Positions 7,908 to 16,331 of a stretch of 37,278 bases of DNA are shown here, one piece after another. Source of the stretch: CAZJWR01 sp964549765 (lineage in GTDB: Bacteria; Zixibacteria; MSB-5A5; GN15; JAAZOE01); the NCBI GenBank assembly GCA_964549765.1, contig CAZJWR010000039.1, positions 1 to 37,278 of the forward strand, given 5' to 3'. Every line of letters begins with the position of its first letter. Position 1 is the stretch's first letter. The notes below the pieces were generated by a model. The model was not told the origin of the DNA, did no database searches, and saw only the letters and a program-made list of their open reading frames with translations. Position numbers and translations under genes: made by a program.

Positions 7908-7934
7908 CCCGGTCGACGTATGGGGTCGACCGGG
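7908..7934. terminator. Perfect 10-bp hairpin between convergent genes
   Basis: CCCGGTCGAC and GTCGACCGGG flank a 7-base loop between the YchF-like gene and the minus-strand small gene. It lacks a T-run, so it may be a terminator, an RNA-stability hairpin or a repeat. Confidence 0.5.
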
Positions 7935-7951
7935 ATTCAATTGCACTGTTC

Positions 7952-8266
7952 TTATTCCGAAGCGGAGCGATCCTGACGGTAATCGTCGAGCAGCTTGGAA
8001 TTTTTAAATCCTTGAAGCCGGGCGCGCGCCACGACGTCGTGCAAAGATTCGTTGGGCCGCATCGGAAATTTGCATAACCGCTGAATAGCCATCACTTTGT
8101 CCCGCTCGATGTCGCGCTTTTTCTGACCCAGGATATCGGCCTCGAGCATGGCCAAATCGTCCTCGTTATCGGACAGGAAAACGTCCCAGGCGTTGTGTGG
8201 AATCGATTCCAGCATAAGACGCACGTTGTGATAGAATCCCAGTCGATTGAGCATATCCTTTTTCAT
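7952..8266 (-). CDS. Small hypothetical protein
   Basis: 104 residues, no family recognised. It is charged and probably helical: MKKDMLNRLGFYHNVRLMLESIP, then a DNEDDLAMLEADILGQKKRDIERDK stretch that could form an amphipathic helix, and a basic/acidic C-terminus. No signal peptide or membrane segment. The ATG at 8266 is chosen over the GTG at 8278 because GAGGTGG sits eight bases ahead of it. Codon use is like the neighbours, so it is likely a real gene. It is transcribed away from the methyltransferase and convergent with the YchF-like gene. Confidence 0.55.
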   Translation of the reverse strand: MKKDMLNRLGFYHNVRLMLESIPHNAWDVFLSDNEDDLAMLEADILGQKKRDIERDKVMAIQRLCKFPMRPNESLHDVVARARLQGFKNSKLLDDYRQDRSASE

Positions 8267-8278
8267 CGGCCTTACCAC

Positions 8279-8673
8279 CTCAATTGATCGTTTACACCAC
8301 TGCGAAACATTGTCATAATAGTCTTGGTTTATCCATCTAATGGTATAACCGCAATCGGCGGCGAGGGGTTCCGCAACAAATCGGTCAGAAATCCAAAATA
8401 CGGCTCTGTCTTTTCCTGCCGCGGGCGCGCCGCGGGAACCGCCGGAACCCGGATTCGGTCCCGGTAATCCGCCCGACTTGGCGGCACAGAGCGAATTTTT
8501 GCGCGCCGCTCATAACCTGTTCGAGTGGAAACGGTTTTCTTCGTATCTACTGCGTCGAAAATCCCATGAGGGGCCTAAACTGCGCCGTGTCCGCTGCCGA
8601 TACCTGAATAGAACAGAAATTATGCCGGTCGCACGCTGACGTGCGATCGGTTTTCAATTGAAAGGACGGACAG
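8279..8673. other. Intergenic region with an unassigned open frame
   Basis: About 395 bases. The first part is AT-richer and may carry the promoter of the minus-strand gene. From about 8355 to 8640 one plus frame stays open (contains FLRAAHNLFEWKRFSSYLLRRK) but has no ATG/GTG with a ribosome site and matches nothing I know. The end holds a hairpin, TCGCACG-CTGA-CGTGCGA (about 8629-8646), followed by CGGTTTTC, just upstream of the methyltransferase start: a terminator or attenuator candidate. Confidence 0.5.
8629..8656 (+). terminator. Hairpin with T-run ahead of the methyltransferase gene
   Basis: GTCGCACG and CGTGCGAT(C) pair around CTGA, followed by CGGTTTTC. It lies less than 30 bases before the GTG start, so it could end upstream transcription or act as a leader structure for the methyltransferase. 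Confidence 0.5.
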
Positions 8674-9258
8674 GTGCTCCTCACCGGACATTCAGAAAAA
8701 GACGCCGAGTATTATAACGGCATTTATCGGCAGGGATACGACACAAGCGGCTATCGGCCGCTGTACGACGTGGTTCTGGGCATCCTGCGGCAGATTCGTT
8801 CGCCGCGTGTGCTGGAGCTCGGCTGCGGGCTCGGCGATCTGGGCCGGATGATCATCGACGAGGGGTATCCCTATCGAGGATTCGATTTCAGCCCCGAGGC
8901 GATCGGCCAGTGTCGGCGTCTCAGTCCCGGGGCGGACTTCGCCGTCGGCGACATCTATGACCCCGAAGTTTACCGCCCGATCGACTACAATACGGTGGTC
9001 GCGCTGGAAGTTCTGGAGCATGTGGACGATCTGCGCGTCATGGACATGATCCCGCCCGGAGCGCGGTTCATCGCGTCGGTTCCCGATTATGACGACGCGG
9101 CTCATCTGCGGCTCTACCGCGATATTCAGCGGGATATCATCGACCGGTTCCGGCCCTATCTGCATGTGGTCGATGTCGCCACGGCCTCGGCGGATAATGC
9201 GTCGACCGGGGCGCGCCAATCGATCCATATTTTTTCGGCGATCCGGATTTTATCCTGA
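8674..9258 (+). CDS. Class I SAM-dependent methyltransferase
   Basis: A 194-aa Rossmann-fold methyltransferase. Motif I is VLELGCGLGDLG (about residues 48-59), the acidic end of beta-2 lies in RGFDFS, and YNTVVALEVLEHVDD is the usual post-motif II/III region with the EVLEH signature. It then diverges and ends early, near beta-6 (QSIHIFSAIRIL). The substrate cannot be told; such UbiG/Mtf11-like enzymes act on small molecules or lipids and glycans. The GTG start at 8674 is supported by GAAAGGA seven bases upstream and by lack of any nearby ATG. A short hairpin with a T-run precedes it. Confidence 0.82.
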   Translation: MLLTGHSEKDAEYYNGIYRQGYDTSGYRPLYDVVLGILRQIRSPRVLELGCGLGDLGRMIIDEGYPYRGFDFSPEAIGQCRRLSPGADFAVGDIYDPEVYRPIDYNTVVALEVLEHVDDLRVMDMIPPGARFIASVPDYDDAAHLRLYRDIQRDIIDRFRPYLHVVDVATASADNASTGARQSIHIFSAIRILS

Positions 9259-9421
9259 TTTCGCGGCTGTTCGCATAGCGTGAGGGGCGGACGCGGCCGT
9301 CGCCGGGCGATTTTCGCATTTTTTCGGTGTTATCTCCAAACTAATTGTGTAATTTGTCGTCAATATACTGTAATTATTGGACGTAGGTATGTCTATACAT
9401 GGTTGAACTACAGGAGAATCT

Positions 9422-11311
9422 ATGAAGCGATCAATTCGAGTGTTCGGTATGTCGGCGGCGGTGGTGATTACGTGGATGCTAGCGTCGATGGCATCGGCAG
9501 CGGGTGGCAGCGGGGCTATTCCGCAGCGCAATGAGATCGAAAAGAAATTCCAGTGGCGGTTGGGAGATATATACGCCGATCAGGCGGCCTGGGATGCCGA
9601 TTATGCTTTCGTGGAAACCAATTATCCACGGATCGAGGAGTTCCGGGGGCGATTGAGCGAATCGCCGGCGGTGCTGCTGCAATGTTTGAAGGTGAAAGAC
9701 AGTCTGGAAATCGTCATCGGCAATCTCTACGTGTACGCCTATTTGAAATTGGACGAGGATAACCGGAAGAGCGAATATCAGGAGCTGGGCGGCCGGGCGA
9801 GCGCGCTGGACGCCAAATATTCGGAAGCGTCGTCCTTTATCGGCCCGGAGATTCTGGCGATGGATTCGGCGAAGATAATGGGATTTATCGCCCAGGACCC
9901 GGGGCTGGACGAGTATCGTTTCTACCTCGAAGATCAGATACGGCAGAAGGCCCATATCCTCAGTCCCGAAGAGGAAGGGATCCTGGCGCTGGCCGGGCCG
10001 CTGACGCAGGCGCCGATCAAGATTTTCAATATGATCGACAACGCCGACCACAAGCTGGGAACGATGATCGACAGCAAGGGCGACACGATCGATCTTACTT
10101 ACGGGAGGTACACGCGGATTCTGAAGGGCACCGACCGCGATTTGCGGCGTATCGCCAACGACACGGTGCAGAATTCATGGATAAAGTACGTCAACACCCT
10201 AGCTACCGATCTCGGCGCGTCCATCGACAAGGATGAATTTTTGACCAAGGCGCGCAAATACAACACCGCCCTGGACTGGTCACTCGACCAGAACAACATT
10301 CCAACCTCGGTGTATCATAACCTGATCGACGCCGTCAACGCCAACCTGGGGACTGTCCACAAGCTGATGGCCCTGCGCAAGAAGGTTTTGGGTTATGACA
10401 CGCTGTACACGTACGATCTGTCGGTTTCGCTGGCGCCGGAATACGACAAGGTATACAGCTACGAGGAAACCAAACAGCTGCTGCTGGAGGGCCTTAAGCC
10501 GCTCGGCAGTCAATACATCGCTGATTTCAAGAAGGGCCTGGAATCGGGATGGGTGGACGTCTTCGAAAACGAAGGAAAACGTTCGGGCGCGTACAGCTGG
10601 GGAACATATACATCGCATCCCTATATTCTCATGAACTTCGACAGCACCATCGAAAGCGTCTTCACGCTGGCCCACGAAATGGGTCACTCCATGAACAGCT
10701 TCTACACCAATCAGAATGAGCCGTACGTTTACCACAATTACCCGCTGTTCACGGCGGAAGTGGCCTCGACCTGCAACGAGGCGATCCTGATGAAGTATCT
10801 TCTCACCCATGCCCAGTCCAGGGAAGAGAAGATCATGCTGCTCAATCACTATATCAACCAGATCGACGGCACCTTCATCGCGCAGGCCATGTTCGCCGAG
10901 TTCGAACTTGCCATCCACGACCAGGTGGAAAGCGGCGGGGCGGTGTCGGTCGACTATTTCCGGAAGACTTACCGGGACATTTTCCAGAAATACTACGGCC
11001 CCGACCTGGTTATCGGCCCTAACAATGACATGGGCTGCCTGAAACTGTACCATTTCTACCGGACGTACTATGTGTATCAGTACGCCACCAGTTACGCCGC
11101 AGCGCAGGCGCTGTCGCAGAAAATTCTCGAAGGCGACCAGAAGGCGCTGCAGGCATACTTGGAGTTTCTAAAAACCGGTTCATCCAAATATCCGATCGAC
11201 GTCCTCAAGGACGCGGGCGTGGACATGAACAGCCCCGAACCGATCGACCGGACACTCAAGCTGTTCGGCGAATTGATCGACCAGATGGATCAGTTGCTGA
11301 GCCAGAAGTAG
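9422..11311 (+). CDS. pepF: Exported oligoendopeptidase F, M3 family zinc protease
   Basis: A 629-residue zinc metallopeptidase of family M3, PepF branch, which cleaves short peptides. The PepF N-terminal region is followed by the thermolysin-like catalytic fold with HEMGHS (the HExxH zinc site, about residues 420-425) and the downstream glutamate in FTAEVASTCNEA. Unusually for PepF, the first 26 residues are a good Sec signal peptide (MKRSIRVFG, hydrophobic stretch, cleavage after MASA), so the enzyme should be periplasmic or secreted and would degrade external oligopeptides. ATG 9422 has CAGGAGAAT before it. A TATACT hexamer at 9364 may be its -10 box, but no good -35 is visible. A strong terminator follows. 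Confidence 0.95.
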   Translation: MKRSIRVFGMSAAVVITWMLASMASAAGGSGAIPQRNEIEKKFQWRLGDIYADQAAWDADYAFVETNYPRIEEFRGRLSESPAVLLQCLKVKDSLEIVIGNLYVYAYLKLDEDNRKSEYQELGGRASALDAKYSEASSFIGPEILAMDSAKIMGFIAQDPGLDEYRFYLEDQIRQKAHILSPEEEGILALAGPLTQAPIKIFNMIDNADHKLGTMIDSKGDTIDLTYGRYTRILKGTDRDLRRIANDTVQNSWIKYVNTLATDLGASIDKDEFLTKARKYNTALDWSLDQNNIPTSVYHNLIDAVNANLGTVHKLMALRKKVLGYDTLYTYDLSVSLAPEYDKVYSYEETKQLLLEGLKPLGSQYIADFKKGLESGWVDVFENEGKRSGAYSWGTYTSHPYILMNFDSTIESVFTLAHEMGHSMNSFYTNQNEPYVYHNYPLFTAEVASTCNEAILMKYLLTHAQSREEKIMLLNHYINQIDGTFIAQAMFAEFELAIHDQVESGGAVSVDYFRKTYRDIFQKYYGPDLVIGPNNDMGCLKLYHFYRTYYVYQYATSYAAAQALSQKILEGDQKALQAYLEFLKTGSSKYPIDVLKDAGVDMNSPEPIDRTLKLFGELIDQMDQLLSQK

Positions 11312-11335
11312 GCGCTTCGGAGAAAAAGCACTCGG

Positions 11336-11367
11336 CCCGCCGGCGTCAACGCCGGCGGGTCGTTTTT
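11336..11367 (+). terminator. Intrinsic terminator of pepF
   Basis: Perfect 10-bp stem CCCGCCGGCG/CGCCGGCGGG with a TCAA loop, then CGTTTTT. On the minus strand a TTTTT run lies about ten bases past the stem, so it may also serve the convergent gene. Confidence 0.92.
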
Positions 11368-11380
11368 ATGGGGCGATTAC

Positions 11381-14374
11381 TTACGATTTCGGTTTGATGA
11401 TGATTCCCGAGCTGCTGTGCCCGTTCATGCGGATTTCAATCGGGGAATCGAATTTCAGGCGACGGGTAAGTGTTCTCTGCTTGTAGACCGGATGGGCGTT
11501 GAGCCAATCCCAGTTGAGGAATTCGCTTTCAGTATTGGCGTTCACGGTGAAATACCCGACCTGGAAGGCGTTGAGATTCTGGAAGAAATGTGTTCCCTGT
11601 GACGGAGCCACTTTGATTTCCCGGAATCCGGTCTCGACGATGGCGCGCGCTCCCGATATCTCATCCCAGGTGACGGGAATACCCAGCCACGGATCGGCCG
11701 ACCCCCATCGACCGATGCCGATCAATAAATAGGGGCGGGCTTCCTCGGTCAATTCCAGGTTGAATTTGGCTACTTCGCGCGCCACCTCTACCAGGCGGGA
11801 GCGATCGAAGGTGTCGAAGTTCACCATGACGATGTCGCGCACGGTGGAGATAAGTCCGTTGCCGAGAACCTGCCCGCTGCGGCAGATCAGGCGGTCACCG
11901 GGGATGGCGTCCAGATCGAGTTGCTCCCGTTCGTGACTCACCACCATGGGACGAAGCTGGAGGACACGGAACTGCGTCGGCTGCCCTTTGGGCACCGACA
12001 AATTCACCGAAAATTCGATCTCGATCGGCGCGCTCATTCCCCACCGTGCCAAATCCAGCAGCCGGTCGAGGATGGCGGCTAGCGGAAAATAGTCGTATTT
12101 GAGTATCGAGGCGAAGCTGATGATGCGGAGGCCCTTTCGCGAAATGCCGTCGTAGATGGCGTCGTTGTCGGCCGAATACGTCGATCCGATGGTGCCCAGC
12201 ACACCGTCCTTTTCGGCCATATGCAGACCGGGCTGTATCAGGCGGGGTTCGGCAAGCGGGGAATAATCGGCGTCCGGCGACGGTATATCGAGTGCAAAGA
12301 AATCGCGTTGAGAATAATTGATGACATCCTCCACCGACGAAAACTGCACCTGATGTTTCGGATATCGGGGGCAGAAACGAATGGTCAGGCCGCCTTCAAC
12401 GACGATGACGCCGAGACCGAGAGCGATCGAAACGATGCCGTCGTCGGCTTTCATCGGTCCCACCGGATAGAAATTATGCGACCGGGCGACGCCGGAGATA
12501 TCGGGATAAAAGCGGTTCTCATGATGACTGCCGACCAGCTTCTGGATAACCACCGCCATTTTTTCTTCTTCCAGGCGGTACGGCGTGGCTTTGAAATACC
12601 CCTTGGCCCGATTGTAGAACGTTGAGGCATAGACGCGCTTGATCGCCGAGAGCAACTCCTGCAGGCGGATGTCCAGATCACGGTGGTTGTTGGGCACCAT
12701 GACCGTCTCGTATACCCCGGCGAACGGCTGGTACTGGGAATCCTCAAACAGGCTGGACGACCGCACCGCCAAGGGATAGGTGACGGTTTTCAGCATTTCC
12801 CGCAGCCAAGGGATGATATGATCCGGCAGCGGCGCTTTCAGGAACTCCATGAGGATTTTCGTATCGTCGGACGATTCCAGGGCGAAATCGCCCAGTTCGT
12901 TCCGCTCGACGAAACTGTCGAACACGTCGGTTTCAATAATGACTGTCGGCGGCACGTCGATACTGATGCCTTTGAATTCATCCCGAATCCGCGACATGTT
13001 CAGCAGCGTGTCCAAAAACGCCAGGCCGCGCCCCTTGCCGCCCAGCGAACCGCCGCCGAGGCGGGTGAAACCGCTTTCGGCATCGAACGTTTCGGGGTCG
13101 AAATCGACGATGGTACCGCGATGCTGAGATTGACTGTATTCGTGCAGGTACGATATGAGCGATTTGCGAAGTCCCGCGACCGACGAAAAGTCGGTCACTT
13201 TCTGCGGCCGCAACCGATGGGCCAGGTAAAATTCGGTGCGCGCCTTGAGCCAGTTCGAAAAATGATTCCGCTGGGCGTGAAAGATAAGGCTCTCGTCGGG
13301 AACGGTGTGGAGTTTTTCCTCGAGCTCGTGCAGGTTGTGGGCGCGGTCGACTTCGGTCCCGTCGGGCATGCAAAAGACGAAATCGCCGAAGCTGAAATAT
13401 TGTTTCATGAACTGCCGCAATTGATGGAGCAGACGCGGCGAATTTTTCAACAGGAACGATGCCCCGACTTCGTGTGCGACCGCCTCCATCTCGGCTTTGT
13501 TCGACTGGAGCAGGATGGGGATGTCGGGATGGCTTTTTTTGACCTCCCCGGCGAATTCGACCCCGGCCCGGGGATCGGCGACGCCGAGGTGGGGGAATTG
13601 CACGTCGGATATGACGCCCAGGACCGTCTCGTGGTACGTCTGGAAATACTGCCACGCCTCCTCGTAGGTTTCGCACAGGAGGATTTTGGGGCGGGCCCGC
13701 ATGCGGAGCATTTTGTGCGTTAGGTTGACGCCTTCCTCGATAACGCGGTGCGAATGCTTCATCAGTTCGGTGTAGATGATCGGCAAATAGGAGGAATAAA
13801 ATTTGACGCTGTCCTCGATAAGGATAATCGACTGCACCCCGACCAGCTTGGTGTCGTGTTCAAGATTCCGCTTGTCCTCGATGGTCTTGATAATCGCCAG
13901 CAGGATGCGGAAATTGCCCTGCCAGAGGTAAACCTTGTCGAACGGCGTCACGTCGTGACGGCTGATGAGATCGTTCAATTCGCGGTTGTCGTAGGTGAGC
14001 AGAACCAGAGGCTTGCGGATGCCGGCGGCGCGGACGCGGCGGGCGAATTCAACGGCGTGCATGTCCTCGAGATGCAAGGTGGTCAGGATCAGATCGACGG
14101 GGGCGCCCCGGACGACCCGGTCGAGCGCTTGGCGGCCGCTGGAAACGCGGGTGATTTCCGGGGGATGGGACAGATTGAGTCCCATGTATTCGTTGACCAG
14201 CAGTTCATAGAGACCGCCCTCTTCGCCCAAGATGAACGAGTCGTAGAGGCTGGACACCATCAGCACATCGCGGATGCGGTATCGCATCAGTTCGTGGAAA
14301 GCGGCGAACCGGTTGCGATAGCTGCGGTCGAGGCTTTCCCGGTTGTTATCATTCATAGCCAGTTCTCGTTCCAT
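11381..14374 (-). CDS. Two-receiver PEP/pyruvate-binding (PPDK N-domain) protein
   Basis: A 997-aa protein joining signalling and PEP-chemistry modules. Residues about 35-165 resemble a response-regulator receiver but have lost its acidic pair and phospho-acceptor (T99 in DLILTTLHL). Residues about 181-330 form a second receiver that keeps E187/D188 and D257 (ISDVQFP) and K310, with a 45-residue insertion. From about 440 comes an ATP-grasp nucleotide-binding domain of pyruvate phosphate dikinase type (GGGSLGGKGRGLAF, then YPLAVRSSSLFEDSQYQPFAGVYET). No phosphohistidine swivel motif (TSHAA) and no PEP/pyruvate barrel are present, so it is not a complete dikinase. Such proteins are annotated in several phyla, but their reaction is unknown to me. 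ATG 14374 has GAGGTGG upstream. Confidence 0.85.
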   Translation of the reverse strand: MERELAMNDNNRESLDRSYRNRFAAFHELMRYRIRDVLMVSSLYDSFILGEEGGLYELLVNEYMGLNLSHPPEITRVSSGRQALDRVVRGAPVDLILTTLHLEDMHAVEFARRVRAAGIRKPLVLLTYDNRELNDLISRHDVTPFDKVYLWQGNFRILLAIIKTIEDKRNLEHDTKLVGVQSIILIEDSVKFYSSYLPIIYTELMKHSHRVIEEGVNLTHKMLRMRARPKILLCETYEEAWQYFQTYHETVLGVISDVQFPHLGVADPRAGVEFAGEVKKSHPDIPILLQSNKAEMEAVAHEVGASFLLKNSPRLLHQLRQFMKQYFSFGDFVFCMPDGTEVDRAHNLHELEEKLHTVPDESLIFHAQRNHFSNWLKARTEFYLAHRLRPQKVTDFSSVAGLRKSLISYLHEYSQSQHRGTIVDFDPETFDAESGFTRLGGGSLGGKGRGLAFLDTLLNMSRIRDEFKGISIDVPPTVIIETDVFDSFVERNELGDFALESSDDTKILMEFLKAPLPDHIIPWLREMLKTVTYPLAVRSSSLFEDSQYQPFAGVYETVMVPNNHRDLDIRLQELLSAIKRVYASTFYNRAKGYFKATPYRLEEEKMAVVIQKLVGSHHENRFYPDISGVARSHNFYPVGPMKADDGIVSIALGLGVIVVEGGLTIRFCPRYPKHQVQFSSVEDVINYSQRDFFALDIPSPDADYSPLAEPRLIQPGLHMAEKDGVLGTIGSTYSADNDAIYDGISRKGLRIISFASILKYDYFPLAAILDRLLDLARWGMSAPIEIEFSVNLSVPKGQPTQFRVLQLRPMVVSHEREQLDLDAIPGDRLICRSGQVLGNGLISTVRDIVMVNFDTFDRSRLVEVAREVAKFNLELTEEARPYLLIGIGRWGSADPWLGIPVTWDEISGARAIVETGFREIKVAPSQGTHFFQNLNAFQVGYFTVNANTESEFLNWDWLNAHPVYKQRTLTRRLKFDSPIEIRMNGHSSSGIIIKPKS

Positions 14375-14436
14375 GGGCCGTGCCACCTCAGAGGCGATGC
14401 TAGAATCAACTTCCCTTCAAGTTCGCGGCATTGTCA

Positions 14437-14506
14437 TGTCATGCCCGTGAAGACGGGCATCCCCGGAGTAATTACCGGTCATGGATTCCCGCCTGCGCGG
14501 GAATGA
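14437..14506. repeat. CATGCCCG...GCGGGAATGAC palindromic repeat, copy 1
   Basis: TCATGCCCGTGAAGACGGGC forms one hairpin. GTCATGGATTCCCGCCTGCG with CGGGAATGAC forms another, and the outer ends (TCAT...ATGA) match. A second copy with the same right half lies at 21369-21439. Confidence 0.75.
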
Positions 14507-14616
14507 CACCTGCTTTTTTCAGCGCCTCAAGACAAAGCGTACTCGACTTTTCAACACGCCCGTCCGAGCCGGGCCGTTGACGGCAGGCGTGCGGACGCGA
14601 GCCGTGTACCTAAGAT

Positions 14617-14649
14617 AGAAAACGGAGCGGACGATGTCCACTCCGTTTC
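14617..14649 (-). terminator. Intrinsic terminator of gdhA
   Basis: Read on the minus strand: AACGGAGTGGAC, a 3-base loop, GTCCGCTCCGTT, followed by TTC. The stem is nearly perfect and ends in a short T-run, about 45 bases past the gdhA stop. Confidence 0.85.
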
Positions 14650-14693
14650 CATGGTCGGAATATAAATCGGCTACAGGTCGGTTGAATCGAAGA

Positions 14694-16064
14694 TCAGCCG
14701 AAAATTCCCTGATCCAGCATGGCGTCAGCGACTTTGATGAAACCGGCGATATTGGCGCCGTTGACATAGTTGCCCGGCGTGCCGTATTTCTCGGACGCCT
14801 GGACGCATGCGGAATGGATGCTCTTCATGATCCCGTGGAGTTTTTTGTCGACCTCCTCGCGGGACCAGGAATAGCGCATGCTGTTCTGCGACATTTCCAA
14901 GCCGGAGACGGCTACGCCGCCGGCGTTGGCCGCCTTGCCCGGGCCGTAGAGAGTCTTCTTTTCGAGGAAGACGTCGACCGCATCCGGGGTGGAGGGCATA
15001 TTGGCGCCCTCGGAAACGACATACACACCGTTTTTGAGCAGATTCTCGGCGTCCTTCTTGTTGATTTCGTTCTGGGTCGCCGACGGGAAGGCGCAGTCGG
15101 CCTTGTGATCCCACAGGGGATTATGATCGACGCCGGAGGCGTCGGCCGGGTGATAGGACGCGCTGGGATACTTCTCGGCGTATTCTTTGATCCGGCCGCG
15201 GCGGAAATTCTTGAGCTCCATGACGAACTCGAGCTTCTTGCGGTCGATTCCCTCGGGATCGTAGATGTAGCCGCTGGAATCGGACAGAGTGACGGCCTTG
15301 CCGCCGAGGTCGAGGATTTTCTGGACGGTGTACTGGGCGACGTTGCCCGAGCCGGACACGAGGCAGATTTTGTTTTCGAGCTTCTCGCCGCGCGTGGCCA
15401 GCATTTCGCCCGCGAAATAGACGGCACCGTAACCGGTCGCCTCGGGACGAATCAGCGAACCGCCCCAGTTGAGGCCTTTGCCGGTCAGCACGCCGGTGAA
15501 CTCGTCGCGGATTTTCTTATAGGTTCCGAACAGGAAGCCGATTTCGCGGCCGCCTACCCCGATGTCGCCGGCGGGAACGTCGGTGTTCGGGCCGATATGG
15601 CGATACAGTTCCATCATGAAGCTCTGGCAGAACCGCATCACTTCGTCATCGCTCTTGCCCTTGGGGTCAAAATCGGAGCCGCCCTTACCGCCGCCCATGG
15701 GGAGGGTGGTAAGGCTATTTTTAAAGACCTGCTCGAAGGCCAGGAACTTCAAAATACCGAGGTTGACCGAAGGGTGAAAACGCAGACCGCCCTTATAGGG
15801 GCCGATGGCGCTGTTCATTTCGATGCGGAACCCACGGTTGACGTGATATTCGCCCTGATCATCCATCCACGGCACGCGGAACATGATGAGCCGTTCGGGC
15901 TCGGCGATACGTTCCATGATCTTGGCTTTGCGGTATTCGGGATGTTTTTCCAAGACCAGGCTGGTCGATTCGACCACTTCCCGAACTGCTTGGTGGAATT
16001 CAGGTTCGGCCGGATTCTTGGCCTTTATCATGGCCATGAAATCATCTACGTATTTACTTGACAT
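14694..16064 (-). CDS. gdhA: NADP-type glutamate dehydrogenase
   Basis: A 456-aa hexameric class I glutamate dehydrogenase that makes glutamate from 2-oxoglutarate and ammonia. The substrate-binding and catalytic sites are intact: GPYKGGLRFHPSV, FEQVFKNSLTTLPMGGGKGGSDFDP with the catalytic lysine, and DVPAGDIGVG with the catalytic aspartate. The dinucleotide loop is SGSGNVAQYTVQK followed by SDSSG, which lacks the acidic residue typical of NAD-specific enzymes, so NADP is likely and the role anabolic. ATG 16064 has AAGAGGAG ahead of it. It lies downstream of, and in the same direction as, the NarL-type regulator, but 267 bases separate them, so it probably has its own promoter. Confidence 0.95.
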   Translation of the reverse strand: MSSKYVDDFMAMIKAKNPAEPEFHQAVREVVESTSLVLEKHPEYRKAKIMERIAEPERLIMFRVPWMDDQGEYHVNRGFRIEMNSAIGPYKGGLRFHPSVNLGILKFLAFEQVFKNSLTTLPMGGGKGGSDFDPKGKSDDEVMRFCQSFMMELYRHIGPNTDVPAGDIGVGGREIGFLFGTYKKIRDEFTGVLTGKGLNWGGSLIRPEATGYGAVYFAGEMLATRGEKLENKICLVSGSGNVAQYTVQKILDLGGKAVTLSDSSGYIYDPEGIDRKKLEFVMELKNFRRGRIKEYAEKYPSASYHPADASGVDHNPLWDHKADCAFPSATQNEINKKDAENLLKNGVYVVSEGANMPSTPDAVDVFLEKKTLYGPGKAANAGGVAVSGLEMSQNSMRYSWSREEVDKKLHGIMKSIHSACVQASEKYGTPGNYVNGANIAGFIKVADAMLDQGIFG

Positions 16065-16331
16065 CTCAGACTCCTCTTGAATTGTCAGTTTGGGGGTGTC
16101 TAAATGGTTTGCATTATCCTGCTTTTTTTCGATTCATTTGTTAATCTACCTGTCTTTATCGCGACCGATTGTCATAAACGCAGAGATATCTTTGGCTTAT
16201 GAGCAACCAAGCGCGATTTGCTGGCGTACGATACACTATTTGTCGGAATGCGCAATACCTGATAGTTGGTATAAATGTTGCGTAAATACCCTATTATACA
16301 ATAAAAAGAAATGCATTAACGGTCAGGAAAC

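Larger units (their letters stand above)
14387..14693. other. Intergenic region with palindromic repeat
   Basis: No gene seen. It contains a repeat unit (next entry), a CGGCAGGCGTGCGGACGCG stretch with short inverted repeats, and the gdhA terminator near its end. Confidence 0.6.

Noticed and set aside
8355..8640. Open plus-strand frame (with FLRAAHNLFEWKRFSSYLLRRK) before the methyltransferase
   Set aside because: About 95 codons are open, but there is no plausible start codon with a ribosome site and no family match; kept only as intergenic content.
9341..9369. Promoter of pepF at TATACT
   Set aside because: The -10 is good, but CTAATT at the proper distance is a poor -35, so I did not list it as a feature.
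14634..16061. Long plus-strand open frame opposite gdhA
   Set aside because: The minus strand encodes a perfect glutamate dehydrogenase with ribosome site and terminator; the plus frame has no motifs.
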